NCBI GenBank assembly: GCA_050947015.1
Contig: JBMNVT010000009.1
Span: 1-64,000, forward strand
DNA from: CAKXIK01 sp050947015
Lineage (GTDB): Bacteria > Bacillota > Clostridia > Oscillospirales > Acutalibacteraceae
Reading direction: 5' to 3'
DNA length: 64,000 bases
Every line of letters starts with the position of its first letter. The first letter of the stretch is position 1. The notes beneath the pieces are model-generated. The model was not told the DNA's origin, ran no database searches, and was given only the letters and a program-made list of their open reading frames with translations. Below, piece after piece: positions 34,035 to 42,780 of the stretch. The translations under genes and the position numbers were made by a program.

Positions 34035-34436
34035 TTCGATCTTCCTTTCTTACTTGTGACCATGCCGTTTGCCCAATCCGCCCCCCAGAGCACAGCGACG
34101 ACAAAAAATTCCGATTACTCTGCACAGTCAGCCTGATATGCGAATATTATACAACTTCCGGACGGGCTTGACAAGGGTTTGCTGCGCACGAAAAACGAAG
34201 AAAGAAGCTTTTCTTTTTTGACCGCTTGTATGAGACGGAGCAAATGATTTCAGATTGCATGCAAAACAGCCCGACTGCAAAAATAACAGGATTGTCACTC
34301 GGCAGTCATGGCGGCGTCACCGTACCGTGTTATCATAAAGGTATCTTCTGCTGCGATTTAAGTCCTGTAACGGCGGTTGCAAAACCTTTGCTCAGCCGTT
34401 ACAATAAAAACAGAACAGAAAAAAGAGGGGCTTTGA
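34035..34436. other. Divergent region glyA / ABC transporter
   Basis: 402 bp without a gene. It contains the glyA promoter, a glyA leader of about 105 nt with no recognised riboswitch, an extended -10-like TGTTATCAT (34328-34336) for the plus-strand ABC genes, and a leader hairpin (TGTAACGGC 34366-34374 with GCCGTTACA 34395-34403) just before their ribosome binding site. Confidence 0.7.
34146..34174 (-). promoter_or_regulatory. Sigma-A promoter of glyA
   Basis: -35 TTGTCA (34169-34174), 17-bp spacer, -10 TATAAT (34146-34151), with transcription starting about 105 nt before the ATG. Confidence 0.88.
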
Positions 34437-35138
34437 ATGAATATTCTGCAGGTGGAGCATCTGACAAAAACATACGGAAGCGGCGAAACGGCGGTACATG
34501 CGCTGCGCGATGTATCCTTTACCGTGGCAAAAGGTGAGTTTACCGCGATTATCGGGCCTTCCGGCTCCGGAAAATCCACTCTGCTGCATATTCTGGGCGG
34601 GGTGGATGTTCCGACAAGCGGCCGTGTGCTGGTAGACGGCACAGACCTTGGAACCCTGGACGAAACACAGCTGGCAATTTTTCGCAGACGGCAAATCGGT
34701 TTAATTTATCAATTTTACAACCTGATTCCTGTTTTGACGGTGGAGGAAAACATGAAGCTTCCGGTATTGCTGGACGGACATCAACCGGATCCGGGACAAT
34801 TTTGCGAGCTGACCGAAACGCTTGCGCTGAAGGAACGGCTCAGACATCTGCCGAACCAGCTTTCCGGCGGACAGCAGCAGCGCGTTTCCATCGGCCGCGC
34901 ACTGATTAACCACCCTGCAATTGTTTTGGCCGATGAACCAACCGGAAACCTTGACAGTCGAAACAGTGCCGAAATTTTGGAGCTGCTGAAGCTTTCTCAC
35001 ACAAAGTATCATCAGACGCTGCTTGTGATTACGCACGATGAACACATTGCCATGCAGGCAGATCGCATTCTGGCCATTGAGGATGGGCGCATTGCCGGAG
35101 ACGACAGGATTCCCCACAGCAGAGAGGCGGAAAAATGA
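34437..35138 (+). CDS. ABC transporter ATPase, MacB/LolD type
   Basis: 233 aa ATPase for an FtsX-type permease. Seen: Walker A GPSGSGKST at 40-48, Q-loop near 85, signature LSGGQQQR at about 141, Walker B IVLADEPTGNLDS at about 160, and H-loop VITHDEH near 197. The family drives export or membrane extraction of lipoproteins, peptides or antibiotics. ATG has AGAGGGG 6 nt upstream. The stop overlaps the permease start by 4 bp. Confidence 0.95.
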   Translation: MNILQVEHLTKTYGSGETAVHALRDVSFTVAKGEFTAIIGPSGSGKSTLLHILGGVDVPTSGRVLVDGTDLGTLDETQLAIFRRRQIGLIYQFYNLIPVLTVEENMKLPVLLDGHQPDPGQFCELTETLALKERLRHLPNQLSGGQQQRVSIGRALINHPAIVLADEPTGNLDSRNSAEILELLKLSHTKYHQTLLVITHDEHIAMQADRILAIEDGRIAGDDRIPHSREAEK

Positions 35139-37732
35139 TGAATGTAATGTCCCATCTGACGCTGCAGTGCTTGTGGAAAAACAAGCGGCGCACGCTGGTA
35201 ACCATCATCGGCATCGTCATTTCCGCTGCGATGATTTCCGGCGTTTCCACATTCGCACAATCCATTCTCGATTGGATGATCCGCGACGAAATTGCATCTT
35301 CCGGCAACTGGCATGTGCGTTATTATAATGTTGCAGCAGACAAGCTTCCTCTGTTTGAGCGGGACAGCGAAACCGAAATCTGCTCCGCTGAAAAAGAGGT
35401 TGGCTATGCGCTGCTGAAAGGCTCCCAAAATCAGGCTAAACCATATATTTTTCTGTCTGCACGGTCGGCTGCGGCATTTGAAAACCTTCCGCTGACGCTC
35501 ATTAACGGGCGCTTGCCGAACAACAGCCACGAAATCGTCATTGCACAGCATATCATTGATAACGGCGGCGTTTCTTTATCCATCGGCCAGCAGCTTACTC
35601 TGCAGCTTGGCCGACGCAGAGCTTCGGAACTGGTGCAGCAGAACGGCGACAGCAGCTTTTGGCCGGACCAGTCCACGCCGTTCGGCTCTTACGGCTCTGA
35701 AACCCTGACCGACGATCGCACCGAAACTTATACCATTGTTGGCATTGCGGCACGGCCAAACTCAGAACCGTATGTTGCGCCGGGGTACTCTGCCTTTACC
35801 CTTCTCGACGGAGAAGAGCTTTTCTCCGATGACCGGCTGACGCTTTCCGTAGCGGTTCGGCAGATCAATTTTTCGCTGTATAAGCATGCGGAAACGCTGA
35901 TGAAAAGCGCCGGAGGAGAGGTAAGAAACATTGAATACCACTCCTACCTGCTGCAATATTACCGTTTAACCCGGTATTCTTCTCTGAACCGGACGCTGGA
36001 CATGATCGTGCTGTTTATTGTTCTGGTGATTATGATTGGTTCCGTTGCGCTGATTTACAACTCTTTTTCCATCTCGCTGGCCGAGCGTTCCCGGTTTTTA
36101 GGGATGCTTTCCAGTGTTGGCGCCACACAACGACAAAAGCGCAACTCCGTATTTTTTGAGGGACTGATTCTTGGCGCAGTCAGTATTCCCACCGGGATTC
36201 TGTGCGGAATCGGCGGAATCGGAATCACGCTCGCGCTGATTCGCCCGATGCTGATGCAGCTGACCGATAATAACATTTCGGTACAGCTTGCCGTCTCGCC
36301 GTGGTCCATCGGATTTTCCATCCTGTTTTCTGCGCTGACCATACTGATTTCCTCGCTGATTCCAGCCAGACGTGCCGCAAAAATTGCTCCGATTGATGCG
36401 ATTCGCCAAACAAGGGAAATCAGGCTGACGATTCGAAATGTGCGCACCAGCTCGTTAACTCGCAAACTGTTCGGACTTGAGGGCGAGCTGGCACTGAAAA
36501 ATTTGAAACGGAACAAGAGACGCTATCGTTCCACAATCGTTTCCCTTTCGATCAGCATTTCGCTTTTTTTGACAATTTCTTTTTTTGGCCAGCAGCTCGG
36601 TACCATGAGCGAAATAGTAAGCGACAACACGCCGTGTGATGTAAAAATCACCGTCTTTTCCGCACAGCCTTCCGACTTTGCCCTGCTTCGGAAGGTCTCC
36701 GCGTTGGAATACGCTGATCGGTCGCAGCTGCTGGACATACTTTACGCACGCCTTCTCGTTTCACCGGAAACGCTTTCTCCCGTGCTTCAAAACAGCACAA
36801 GCTCGTTCAGCGACGCTTCTTCTCAGGGCGAGCTTCAGGTCTATGTCCCGATCATTGCGCTGCAGGATAGCGCTTTTGAAGAATATCTGGAGCAAAACGG
36901 CATTGATTCCTCGCAATTCGACGGTGATGCGCTGCAAGTGGTGCTCGTTAATCGAGGGAAGCTCTTTGTTGAAGAAAAATATGTAAGCGGCGCCTTTTTT
37001 GCCGTGTCTCCGGTCGGTTCAACGCTCAGATTTCTCGCGGATGACGATTCTCTCCGCTCCGTTTCACTAGCTGCGCAGGCCGGCTTGCCGCCGGATGAAG
37101 TCACTCTGCAGAACGGGACCGCCTGTCTGCTGGTTACTTCCTACTCCATTCTGCAGACACATACGAAAGATTTGGCGGCGTATCATCATGCAGAACTGAG
37201 AACGCTCTCCCGCCGCGATGAACTGTTTGTCAGGGAAGCAAAAAAGATTCTTAAGCCAGTGGACTCCGATCGTATTTATCTGACAAATTATGCGGCCGAT
37301 ATGCGCAGTCAGCGTAACGGCCAGATTATTGTCTCTATTTTTGTTTACGGGTTTATTATTCTGATTACACTGATTTGCATCGCCAATGTGTTCAATACTG
37401 TCTCCACTGGGATGGCGCTGCGAAGACGGGAATTTGCCATGCTGAAATCGATCGGTATGACCCCGGCAAGCATCAACCGGATGGTTTGGTACGAAAGCTT
37501 CTTTTACGGCTTCAAGGCGCTGTTATACGGTCTGCCGACCAGCTTTCTGCTGATGTTGGCGCTTAGCCGGATTATTCTTTCTTCTTTTGTTTATGCATTT
37601 GAAATCCCCTGGAAGGCGCTTGGCATTGCTGTTGTCTCGGTTTTTCTGCTGATTTTGATGATTATGCTTCGCTCTGCTTCCGCAATGAAACGGGAATCCA
37701 TTGTCGATGCGCTGAAGCAGGAAAACATTTAG
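35135..37732 (+). CDS. FtsX-like ABC permease
   Basis: 865 aa membrane protein. Seen: N-terminal helix (about 17-40), a large extracellular domain (45-285), three helices in the first FtsX domain (about 290-420, with FSISLAERSRFLGMLSSVGA), a helix at about 470, a second extracellular domain (490-730) and a second FtsX domain with three helices (about 735-860, ALRRREFAMLKSIGMT). The duplicated layout is that of peptide-resistance and lipoprotein-handling exporters. No two-component system lies beside it, unlike bacitracin-type systems, so its substrate is unknown. Confidence 0.92.
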   Translation: MMNVMSHLTLQCLWKNKRRTLVTIIGIVISAAMISGVSTFAQSILDWMIRDEIASSGNWHVRYYNVAADKLPLFERDSETEICSAEKEVGYALLKGSQNQAKPYIFLSARSAAAFENLPLTLINGRLPNNSHEIVIAQHIIDNGGVSLSIGQQLTLQLGRRRASELVQQNGDSSFWPDQSTPFGSYGSETLTDDRTETYTIVGIAARPNSEPYVAPGYSAFTLLDGEELFSDDRLTLSVAVRQINFSLYKHAETLMKSAGGEVRNIEYHSYLLQYYRLTRYSSLNRTLDMIVLFIVLVIMIGSVALIYNSFSISLAERSRFLGMLSSVGATQRQKRNSVFFEGLILGAVSIPTGILCGIGGIGITLALIRPMLMQLTDNNISVQLAVSPWSIGFSILFSALTILISSLIPARRAAKIAPIDAIRQTREIRLTIRNVRTSSLTRKLFGLEGELALKNLKRNKRRYRSTIVSLSISISLFLTISFFGQQLGTMSEIVSDNTPCDVKITVFSAQPSDFALLRKVSALEYADRSQLLDILYARLLVSPETLSPVLQNSTSSFSDASSQGELQVYVPIIALQDSAFEEYLEQNGIDSSQFDGDALQVVLVNRGKLFVEEKYVSGAFFAVSPVGSTLRFLADDDSLRSVSLAAQAGLPPDEVTLQNGTACLLVTSYSILQTHTKDLAAYHHAELRTLSRRDELFVREAKKILKPVDSDRIYLTNYAADMRSQRNGQIIVSIFVYGFIILITLICIANVFNTVSTGMALRRREFAMLKSIGMTPASINRMVWYESFFYGFKALLYGLPTSFLLMLALSRIILSSFVYAFEIPWKALGIAVVSVFLLILMIMLRSASAMKRESIVDALKQENI

Positions 37733-37817
37733 CTGGTATTACAGTTTCAAAATTGGGCGCGCGGCGCTTTATACGGCAGTTTTTATCATTTCATATTTGC
37801 TTTTCTCCGAAAACAGG

Positions 37818-37846
37818 TCGACAAGTCCATCGGTTTCCTGTATAAT
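37818..37846 (+). promoter_or_regulatory. Promoter of a candidate small RNA
   Basis: -35 TCGACA (37818-37823), 17-bp spacer, -10 TATAAT (37841-37846); no reading frame follows on this strand before a strong terminator. Confidence 0.7.
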
Positions 37847-37853
37847 AGAAATT

Positions 37854-37964
37854 GTATTATTCTAATAATACGGCCCCGCAATGGGTCCCCGACAACCGAG
37901 CAGCCGGTCGATCGGGACAAAAAGAGAGATGATCCTGCCTTGCGAAGGACCATCTCTCTTTTTT
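37854..37964 (+). ncRNA. Candidate structured small RNA (about 110 nt), family not recognised
   Basis: From the predicted start the RNA would have four stems: a perfect 5' hairpin GTATTATT-CT-AATAATAC (37854-37871), GGCCC paired with GGGTC (37873-37888), a longer stem from GTCCCCGA to TCGGGAC (about 37885-37918) with an inner ACCG/CCGG(T) helix, and a terminator stem AGAGAGATG / CATCTCTCT (about 37923-37960) ending in six T. No start codon with a ribosome binding site is present. It does not match 6S, SRP, tmRNA or a riboswitch that I know. The terminator stem can also serve the convergent U32 gene. Confidence 0.55.
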
Positions 37965-37999
37965 GTTCCGGAAAACCTGATTTTTTAACAATTGAATGG

Positions 38000-39229
38000 T
38001 TATTTTTTCTGCCTGCGCAAAAGCGAGCCAGGCATAGCAGGCACCGGGCAGCGCATGGAAAATGGCATGGTCGCGTGCGGTACGGCATTGATTGGCTCTC
38101 CATTTTCGCCGCGCAGCTCCTCCACCCGTAGTTTCAGCGGCTTGACGCCCGGCTGCAGCAATTCCAGCTCGTCTCCTTCAAAAAAACGATTCCGCTGCGA
38201 AGCCTGCAGAATTCCTTCGGACGATCCGGTTACCAACGCAACAACCTCATAATCCCGCACATATCCTCCTGAATTCAGGTTTTGACCCGGTTCATCACCG
38301 AAGAAGAAGCCGGTGCAGTATTCCCGGTGGCTGATTTTATTGACCTCCTCCAAAACCCACGGTTCTGGTTTTCGACCGGCCAGTGCGGCATCCAGCGCCT
38401 GACGGTAAGCATTGGTCATCAGAGCGACATAATAGGCGGATTTTGCACGTCCTTCAATTTTGAAACTGGTCACACCCGCGTCCAGCAGTTCCGGAAGATG
38501 TTCAATCATACACAGATCGCGGGAATTGAGAATGTAGGTTCCCCTCTCGTCTTCTCCAATCGGAAAATATTGACCGGGGCGCTTCTCTTCTGTCAGGTGA
38601 TACTTCCAACGGCACGGTTGAGCACAGTCGCCGCGGTTTGAATCGCGCCCGGTGAGGTAACTGGAAAGCAAGCAGCGCCCGGAAAACGAAACGCACATCG
38701 CTCCATGAACGAACGCTTCAATTTCCATATCTGCCGGGATTTTTTGACGCATGGTTTTCAATTCCGCAAGAGACAGCTCCCGTGCCGGAACGACACGGCG
38801 CGCCCCCTGCTCGTAAAAGAAAGCAGCAGCCTCAGCATTGACCACGCCGGCCTGTGTGGAAACATGAATTTCCGCCTGCGGTAATTCCCGTCGAAGCACA
38901 CGCAGAACGCCGAGGTCGGAAACAAGGTACGCGTCCACTCCCGCGCGCGCTGTCTGCTGCAGAAACCCCGGCAGCTGCTCCATATCTGCCTCGTGCGGAA
39001 CAATATTGCAGGTCACATAAACTCTGACGCCATGTCCGTGAGCAAAACGGACAGATTCCTCCATCTGCTCCAACGTGAAATTTGACGGAGCTGTGCGCAT
39101 GCCGAACGATTTCCCTGCCAAATAGACTGCATCGGCGCCAAAACGCACTGCGGCCTCCAACCGGGCCGGGTCTCCCGCCGGGGCAAGCAGCTCCGGCCGC
39201 CGGAACGAACTGTTCTGTAAACCTGTCAT
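38000..39229 (-). CDS. Peptidase U32 family protein (RlhA/YhbU-like)
   Basis: 409 aa. Seen: PELLAPAGDPARLEAAVRFGADAVY at the N-terminus (TIM-barrel start), the family signature EAFVHGAMCVSFSGRCLLSS at about 170-189 with two conserved Cys, and RGDCAQPCRWKY after it. Family members include collagenase-labelled proteins and the 23S rRNA hydroxylation and ubiquinone hydroxylation proteins, where the Cys residues bind an iron-sulfur cluster; protease activity is doubtful. The ATG overlaps the mltG stop (ATGA), so the two are coupled, a common pair in Clostridia. Confidence 0.92.
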   Translation of the reverse strand: MTGLQNSSFRRPELLAPAGDPARLEAAVRFGADAVYLAGKSFGMRTAPSNFTLEQMEESVRFAHGHGVRVYVTCNIVPHEADMEQLPGFLQQTARAGVDAYLVSDLGVLRVLRRELPQAEIHVSTQAGVVNAEAAAFFYEQGARRVVPARELSLAELKTMRQKIPADMEIEAFVHGAMCVSFSGRCLLSSYLTGRDSNRGDCAQPCRWKYHLTEEKRPGQYFPIGEDERGTYILNSRDLCMIEHLPELLDAGVTSFKIEGRAKSAYYVALMTNAYRQALDAALAGRKPEPWVLEEVNKISHREYCTGFFFGDEPGQNLNSGGYVRDYEVVALVTGSSEGILQASQRNRFFEGDELELLQPGVKPLKLRVEELRGENGEPINAVPHATMPFSMRCPVPAMPGSLLRRQKK

Positions 39230-40620
39230 TGGGCAGCTTCCTCCGAAGAAGCCGCTTCAGAGGAAACCGGCTGCACCGCCTGCGCTTTGGCACTATTGCG
39301 TTCATGCTGTGCCAGCGTAGCGGCGTAGTACGTCTTACCGTTCACATCGGCCACAAAATAGTAGTACTTCGTTTGTTTGGGATAAAGTACAGCGTTGATA
39401 GCGTCCAGACCCGGGTTGCAGATCGGCCCGACCGGCAGCCCGTCGCAGACATAGGTATCATAGGTTCCGGCGTATTTGGCGTCAAGCTTCTGTTCGTAAT
39501 ACGTCGTCGGATCCGACTGCAGTTTGGGGTAAGTGCCGGAGGCATTCAGCCGATTATGAAACACCGAAGAGATCAGGTACATATCCTCTTTGGTTCCAGC
39601 TTCCTTCTGAACCATAGACGCCAAAATCAGCACCTGATCCATCGTCATCCCCAATTTTTCGGCGCGCTCATACATTTCCGCGGTAATCCGCTGAGTGTAA
39701 ATATTGTTTAGAAAACGCCTCAGCGCCGTTTTTGGATTCTCATACATATAAAAATCGTAAGTGTCCGGAAAGAGGTAACCCTCCAGCCGGAAAGCACGCT
39801 GGCCTGCGTTCGGGATTGCCTGAATCAGTTTATTGCCCGCAGCAATTTCATATTCATTGACGGCAGCGATAAAGTCATCCGCCGAACAGACGCTGGCCGC
39901 CTCCAGTTTGGCGGCAATCTGCGCAACGGTTTCGCCTTCGGTAAAGGTCAGTGTAACAATATCCGTCCGGTTGGAACTATTGTGCAGGGCGTTAATCAGC
40001 GCCTCATAATCCATATCTGTCTGGATAGTGTAGGAGCCGGGCAGGTAACTTGCCTTTGTCAGCTTTGCATAAATCTGATAAAACCACCGCTGTCTGACGG
40101 CGCCTGACTGAACCAGCTGATCGACCACTTCGTCATCGGTGGTCTCCGGCGTAATTTCAATCACAGCGTCTTTTTCCGTGCGATTGACCCCCAGAAGATC
40201 GTACGCGCCGGCAATAATCACCTGAGAAAGAGCAATGGCGATCAACCCAACGACAGAAAGATAAATAATCCTGTTCAGACAGCCGTTCTTTTTTTTACGG
40301 CGCAGCTTTTTTTTCTTTTTCGGCTTCGCCGCTTTTTCGACAGGCTGCTGCTCTTTTTGACTGCGGAATTCCTTGCTGCAGCTGTAAAGTTCTTCTTCGG
40401 AAGCGGCGGATGAATCCCGCGCCGCGGCATTCGGAAAAAAGTCGATATCGCCTTCCGAAGGTTCGGAGGCCGAAATATCAATTCTGAAATTTTCAATTTT
40501 CTTTTCGCGTTTTGCCTTCAGCTCCGCCTCCAGCTCATTCAAATTTTTTTCCGGCTCCTCCCCGCCGGAATAAATGCGATTTTCATCTTCCGGCTGAATT
40601 GGATTCCTGTTTTCTTCCAT
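39226..40620 (-). CDS. mltG: Endolytic transglycosylase MltG (YceG)
   Basis: Membrane-anchored lytic transglycosylase that cuts nascent peptidoglycan strands. 464 aa. Seen: an acidic cytoplasmic N-terminus (1-90), a strongly basic patch KKKKKLRRKKK just before one transmembrane helix (about 115-137), and the YceG domain with EGYLFPDTY and ASMVQKEAG carrying the catalytic Glu, then LPVGPICNPG. A Glu/Ser-rich tail closes it. ATG 40620 (MEENRNPI) lies 12 nt after AAAGGA; the longer frame overlaps the previous gene. The cytoplasmic extension is typical for Firmicutes. Confidence 0.95.
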   Translation of the reverse strand: MEENRNPIQPEDENRIYSGGEEPEKNLNELEAELKAKREKKIENFRIDISASEPSEGDIDFFPNAAARDSSAASEEELYSCSKEFRSQKEQQPVEKAAKPKKKKKLRRKKKNGCLNRIIYLSVVGLIAIALSQVIIAGAYDLLGVNRTEKDAVIEITPETTDDEVVDQLVQSGAVRQRWFYQIYAKLTKASYLPGSYTIQTDMDYEALINALHNSSNRTDIVTLTFTEGETVAQIAAKLEAASVCSADDFIAAVNEYEIAAGNKLIQAIPNAGQRAFRLEGYLFPDTYDFYMYENPKTALRRFLNNIYTQRITAEMYERAEKLGMTMDQVLILASMVQKEAGTKEDMYLISSVFHNRLNASGTYPKLQSDPTTYYEQKLDAKYAGTYDTYVCDGLPVGPICNPGLDAINAVLYPKQTKYYYFVADVNGKTYYAATLAQHERNSAKAQAVQPVSSEAASSEEAAQ

Positions 40621-40663
40621 AGCAATGACCATTCCTTTCACCGAGCGGAGATTACTGCCCGCG

Positions 40664-41272
40664 TTACCTTGTTTGTGCAGGCAGTCCGGACGGCACCGCA
40701 TACGCAGTTTTTTCTGTGATAATCCAGTCTACCGGACGGTCAAAACGCCCGTGCGGCAGAGCTGCAAGCAGATTTTCCTCATAGCAGATTCCGACGGTTT
40801 TACCCGGAAATCCCGCCAAAAAGCGATCGTAATAGCCTTTTCCATAGCCCAGCCGATAACCGGCCGGGTCGAAGCTGATGCCGGGCACTACGCACAGGCT
40901 CCGTTTTGTCGCCCGCGCCGGAGGGCATTGCTCCGGAACCGGTTCCCGAACGCCGAAAGAGCCCGGCGCAAGATCTTGAGGCCTTTCAATCAGATAAAAA
41001 CGCATTTCTCTGGTACCCGGAACGCATCTGGGCGCCGCCACAGCCTTCCCCTGTGTCCATCCGGCCTGAATGAGCCAGATAGTATCAATTTCCATCGGCG
41101 GTTTGGAAACATAAATAAAAAGCGTGTCACAAGCTCGATATTGCGGCAGAGAAAGCAGCCGCGCGGCAATTTTGAGATCCTTCCGCCGTTTTTCTTCCGG
41201 CGAAAGCCGCTCCCGCAGCTGCCGGTTCTGCGCGCGCAGGCGATCTTTTTCCGCACGGATATCCTTTAACAT
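40664..41272 (-). CDS. 5-formyltetrahydrofolate cyclo-ligase
   Basis: Converts 5-formyl-THF to methenyl-THF with ATP, returning folate to the one-carbon pool used by glyA and thyX products. 202 aa from ATG 41272, with GGGCGGGA upstream and a 7-bp overlap with the DJ-1 gene. Seen: basic N-terminal segment with RERLSPEEKRR, FIYVSKPPMEIDT, and the ATP-binding GYGKGYYDRFL near 155. Confidence 0.94.
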   Translation of the reverse strand: MLKDIRAEKDRLRAQNRQLRERLSPEEKRRKDLKIAARLLSLPQYRACDTLFIYVSKPPMEIDTIWLIQAGWTQGKAVAAPRCVPGTREMRFYLIERPQDLAPGSFGVREPVPEQCPPARATKRSLCVVPGISFDPAGYRLGYGKGYYDRFLAGFPGKTVGICYEENLLAALPHGRFDRPVDWIITEKTAYAVPSGLPAQTR

Positions 41273-41802
41273 TGCATTCCCGCCCGTAACGCGTCCGCCT
41301 GCTCCCGACCGCAAAGCTCTGCTACAATTTCAAGGGCAAACGGAATTGCCGAACCGGGACCGTTGGCCGTAATCAAATTTCCATCGCGGCAGACGGCTGT
41401 TTCGGCAAACTCTGCACCTTTAAGCTCGTTTTCAAACCCCGGAAAGCACGTTGCTTTCTTCCCTTGCAGCAAACCCATGTGCCCCAAAATGGAGGGCGCC
41501 GCGCAAATAGCACAGATTCTTTTTTCGTTTTCCGCGCAAAAGCGAACCATGGCACGCACCGTTTCCGAATGCTCCAAATTTAGTGTACCGGGCATTCCAC
41601 CCGGCAAAATCACCATTTCAAGGCCGTCGGTAACAGCTTCCTCCGCCGCAAAATCGGCTGCAACAACGATACCATGTGCGCCGCGAACCGCGCGGTCCGG
41701 CACCCCGACCGTCGCCACCTGCAGATGCGCACGGCGCAGGACGTCTACAACCGCCACCGCCTCAATTTCCTCAAAACCCGGCGCAAGAAAAACATAAATC
41801 AT
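41266..41802 (-). CDS. DJ-1/PfpI family protein (YajL/ThiJ-like)
   Basis: 178 aa cytosolic protein of the DJ-1 superfamily. Seen: FLAPGFEEIEA at 5-15 with the conserved Glu, ILPGGMPG at 65-72, and the nucleophile elbow AICAAPSIL with Cys100. Relatives act as chaperones, deglycase-like enzymes or oxidation sensors; which applies is not clear. ATG has GAGGG 7 nt upstream. Confidence 0.92.
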   Translation of the reverse strand: MIYVFLAPGFEEIEAVAVVDVLRRAHLQVATVGVPDRAVRGAHGIVVAADFAAEEAVTDGLEMVILPGGMPGTLNLEHSETVRAMVRFCAENEKRICAICAAPSILGHMGLLQGKKATCFPGFENELKGAEFAETAVCRDGNLITANGPGSAIPFALEIVAELCGREQADALRAGMQC

Positions 41803-41889
41803 TTCAAAACCCTCATTCTTTCTGAATTGATTTCACATGATATGAATGCGGCTAAAATGCGGATTCCGTAAAAGGCCGCAAAACGTTTT

Positions 41890-42762
41890 TCAGTTCAAAT
41901 CAAGCCCAAGGTATGGGTGCTTTCCTTTCGGCAGCGCGGCAAGCCCGCCATTTACCTTCAGCATGCCGGTAAAAGAAATTTCGCCTTGACCGGCAAAAAG
42001 CGGACTGTCGACCGGGAGACGAAACAGCAGCAACGGGCCGCGGCATACGCTTTGCAGCTGCCGCGCAAGCCCGGCAAGAACCGGCGGCTGCGCAATTGCT
42101 TCGGTTACGACGCCGGTCTGCTCTTCCTGCTGAAAAAAAGCATACCCCACATATCCCGGAGCTGCTGCGGAAAACACATTTCCCTGCGCAATTTTCTGAT
42201 AAGCGGCGGCAAACGAAAATGCACTGTGATCCCACAGAAGATTTCCCACACCGCCGCAGAGAGCCTCCGTCCGAACGGAGGCAAGCAACCGTGAAGACGC
42301 CTGCGCGCGTTTTTCCCGACCGCCATGCGCAAGCTTTTTTAACTCTTCTTTTGAAACACGTACCGTACGTGTTTCAAAATAAGGAACAAAGCCCGACCGT
42401 TCATAATAGGAAAACAGGCTTTGACCGGAGGGCACAAGCGCCGTAAAAGGAATTCCGCGGGCTGTTCCGATATCTTCCGCGGCCTGCAGCAGCTGCGTCA
42501 TACAACCGGTATTCCTGTATTCGGGCAGCGTTGCCGCAGCATAAATATATTGCACCGGGCTGCGCCCGTTTTCTGTTACAATCTGCGCCGGAAGAAGGTG
42601 CAGTGCCGAAACAACCCTGTTTTCCCGCACCAGAGCAAGACACTGCTCGGAGCGGTACCTGTACTGAAAGAAAAAGTGAATCACTGTCTGAGAATCCGGA
42701 AAGCTTTTCGCCCACAAAACACGAAGCTTGCGCTTCATGGCCGGCGTGGAAAGCGTTATCAT
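41890..42762 (-). CDS. GNAT N-acetyltransferase, Eis-like
   Basis: 290 aa. Seen: N-terminal GNAT fold (about 1-130) with YIYAAATLPEYRNTGCMTQLL, the acetyl-CoA binding segment (R/Q-x-x-G/A variant RNTGCM) at about 84-92, and a C-terminal sterol-carrier-like half ending in MLKVNGGLAAL. This two-domain form resembles Eis-type acetyltransferases, some of which modify aminoglycosides, but substrate is unknown. The AAAGGAGG site overlaps the stop of the DUF2156 gene directly upstream. Confidence 0.85.
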   Translation of the reverse strand: MITLSTPAMKRKLRVLWAKSFPDSQTVIHFFFQYRYRSEQCLALVRENRVVSALHLLPAQIVTENGRSPVQYIYAAATLPEYRNTGCMTQLLQAAEDIGTARGIPFTALVPSGQSLFSYYERSGFVPYFETRTVRVSKEELKKLAHGGREKRAQASSRLLASVRTEALCGGVGNLLWDHSAFSFAAAYQKIAQGNVFSAAAPGYVGYAFFQQEEQTGVVTEAIAQPPVLAGLARQLQSVCRGPLLLFRLPVDSPLFAGQGEISFTGMLKVNGGLAALPKGKHPYLGLDLN

Positions 42763-42780
42763 TGCGTCTGCATCCTCCTT

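Noticed and set aside
32769..34136. Plus-strand frame of 455 codons opposite glyA
   Set aside because: Shadow of glyA, which has its PLP lysine, promoter and terminator; the frame has no recognisable domain.
34035..34145. glyA leader as a riboswitch (tetrahydrofolate, SAH or glycine class)
   Set aside because: The roughly 105-nt leader lacks the conserved core of the classes I know and has no terminator or sequestering stem before the ATG.
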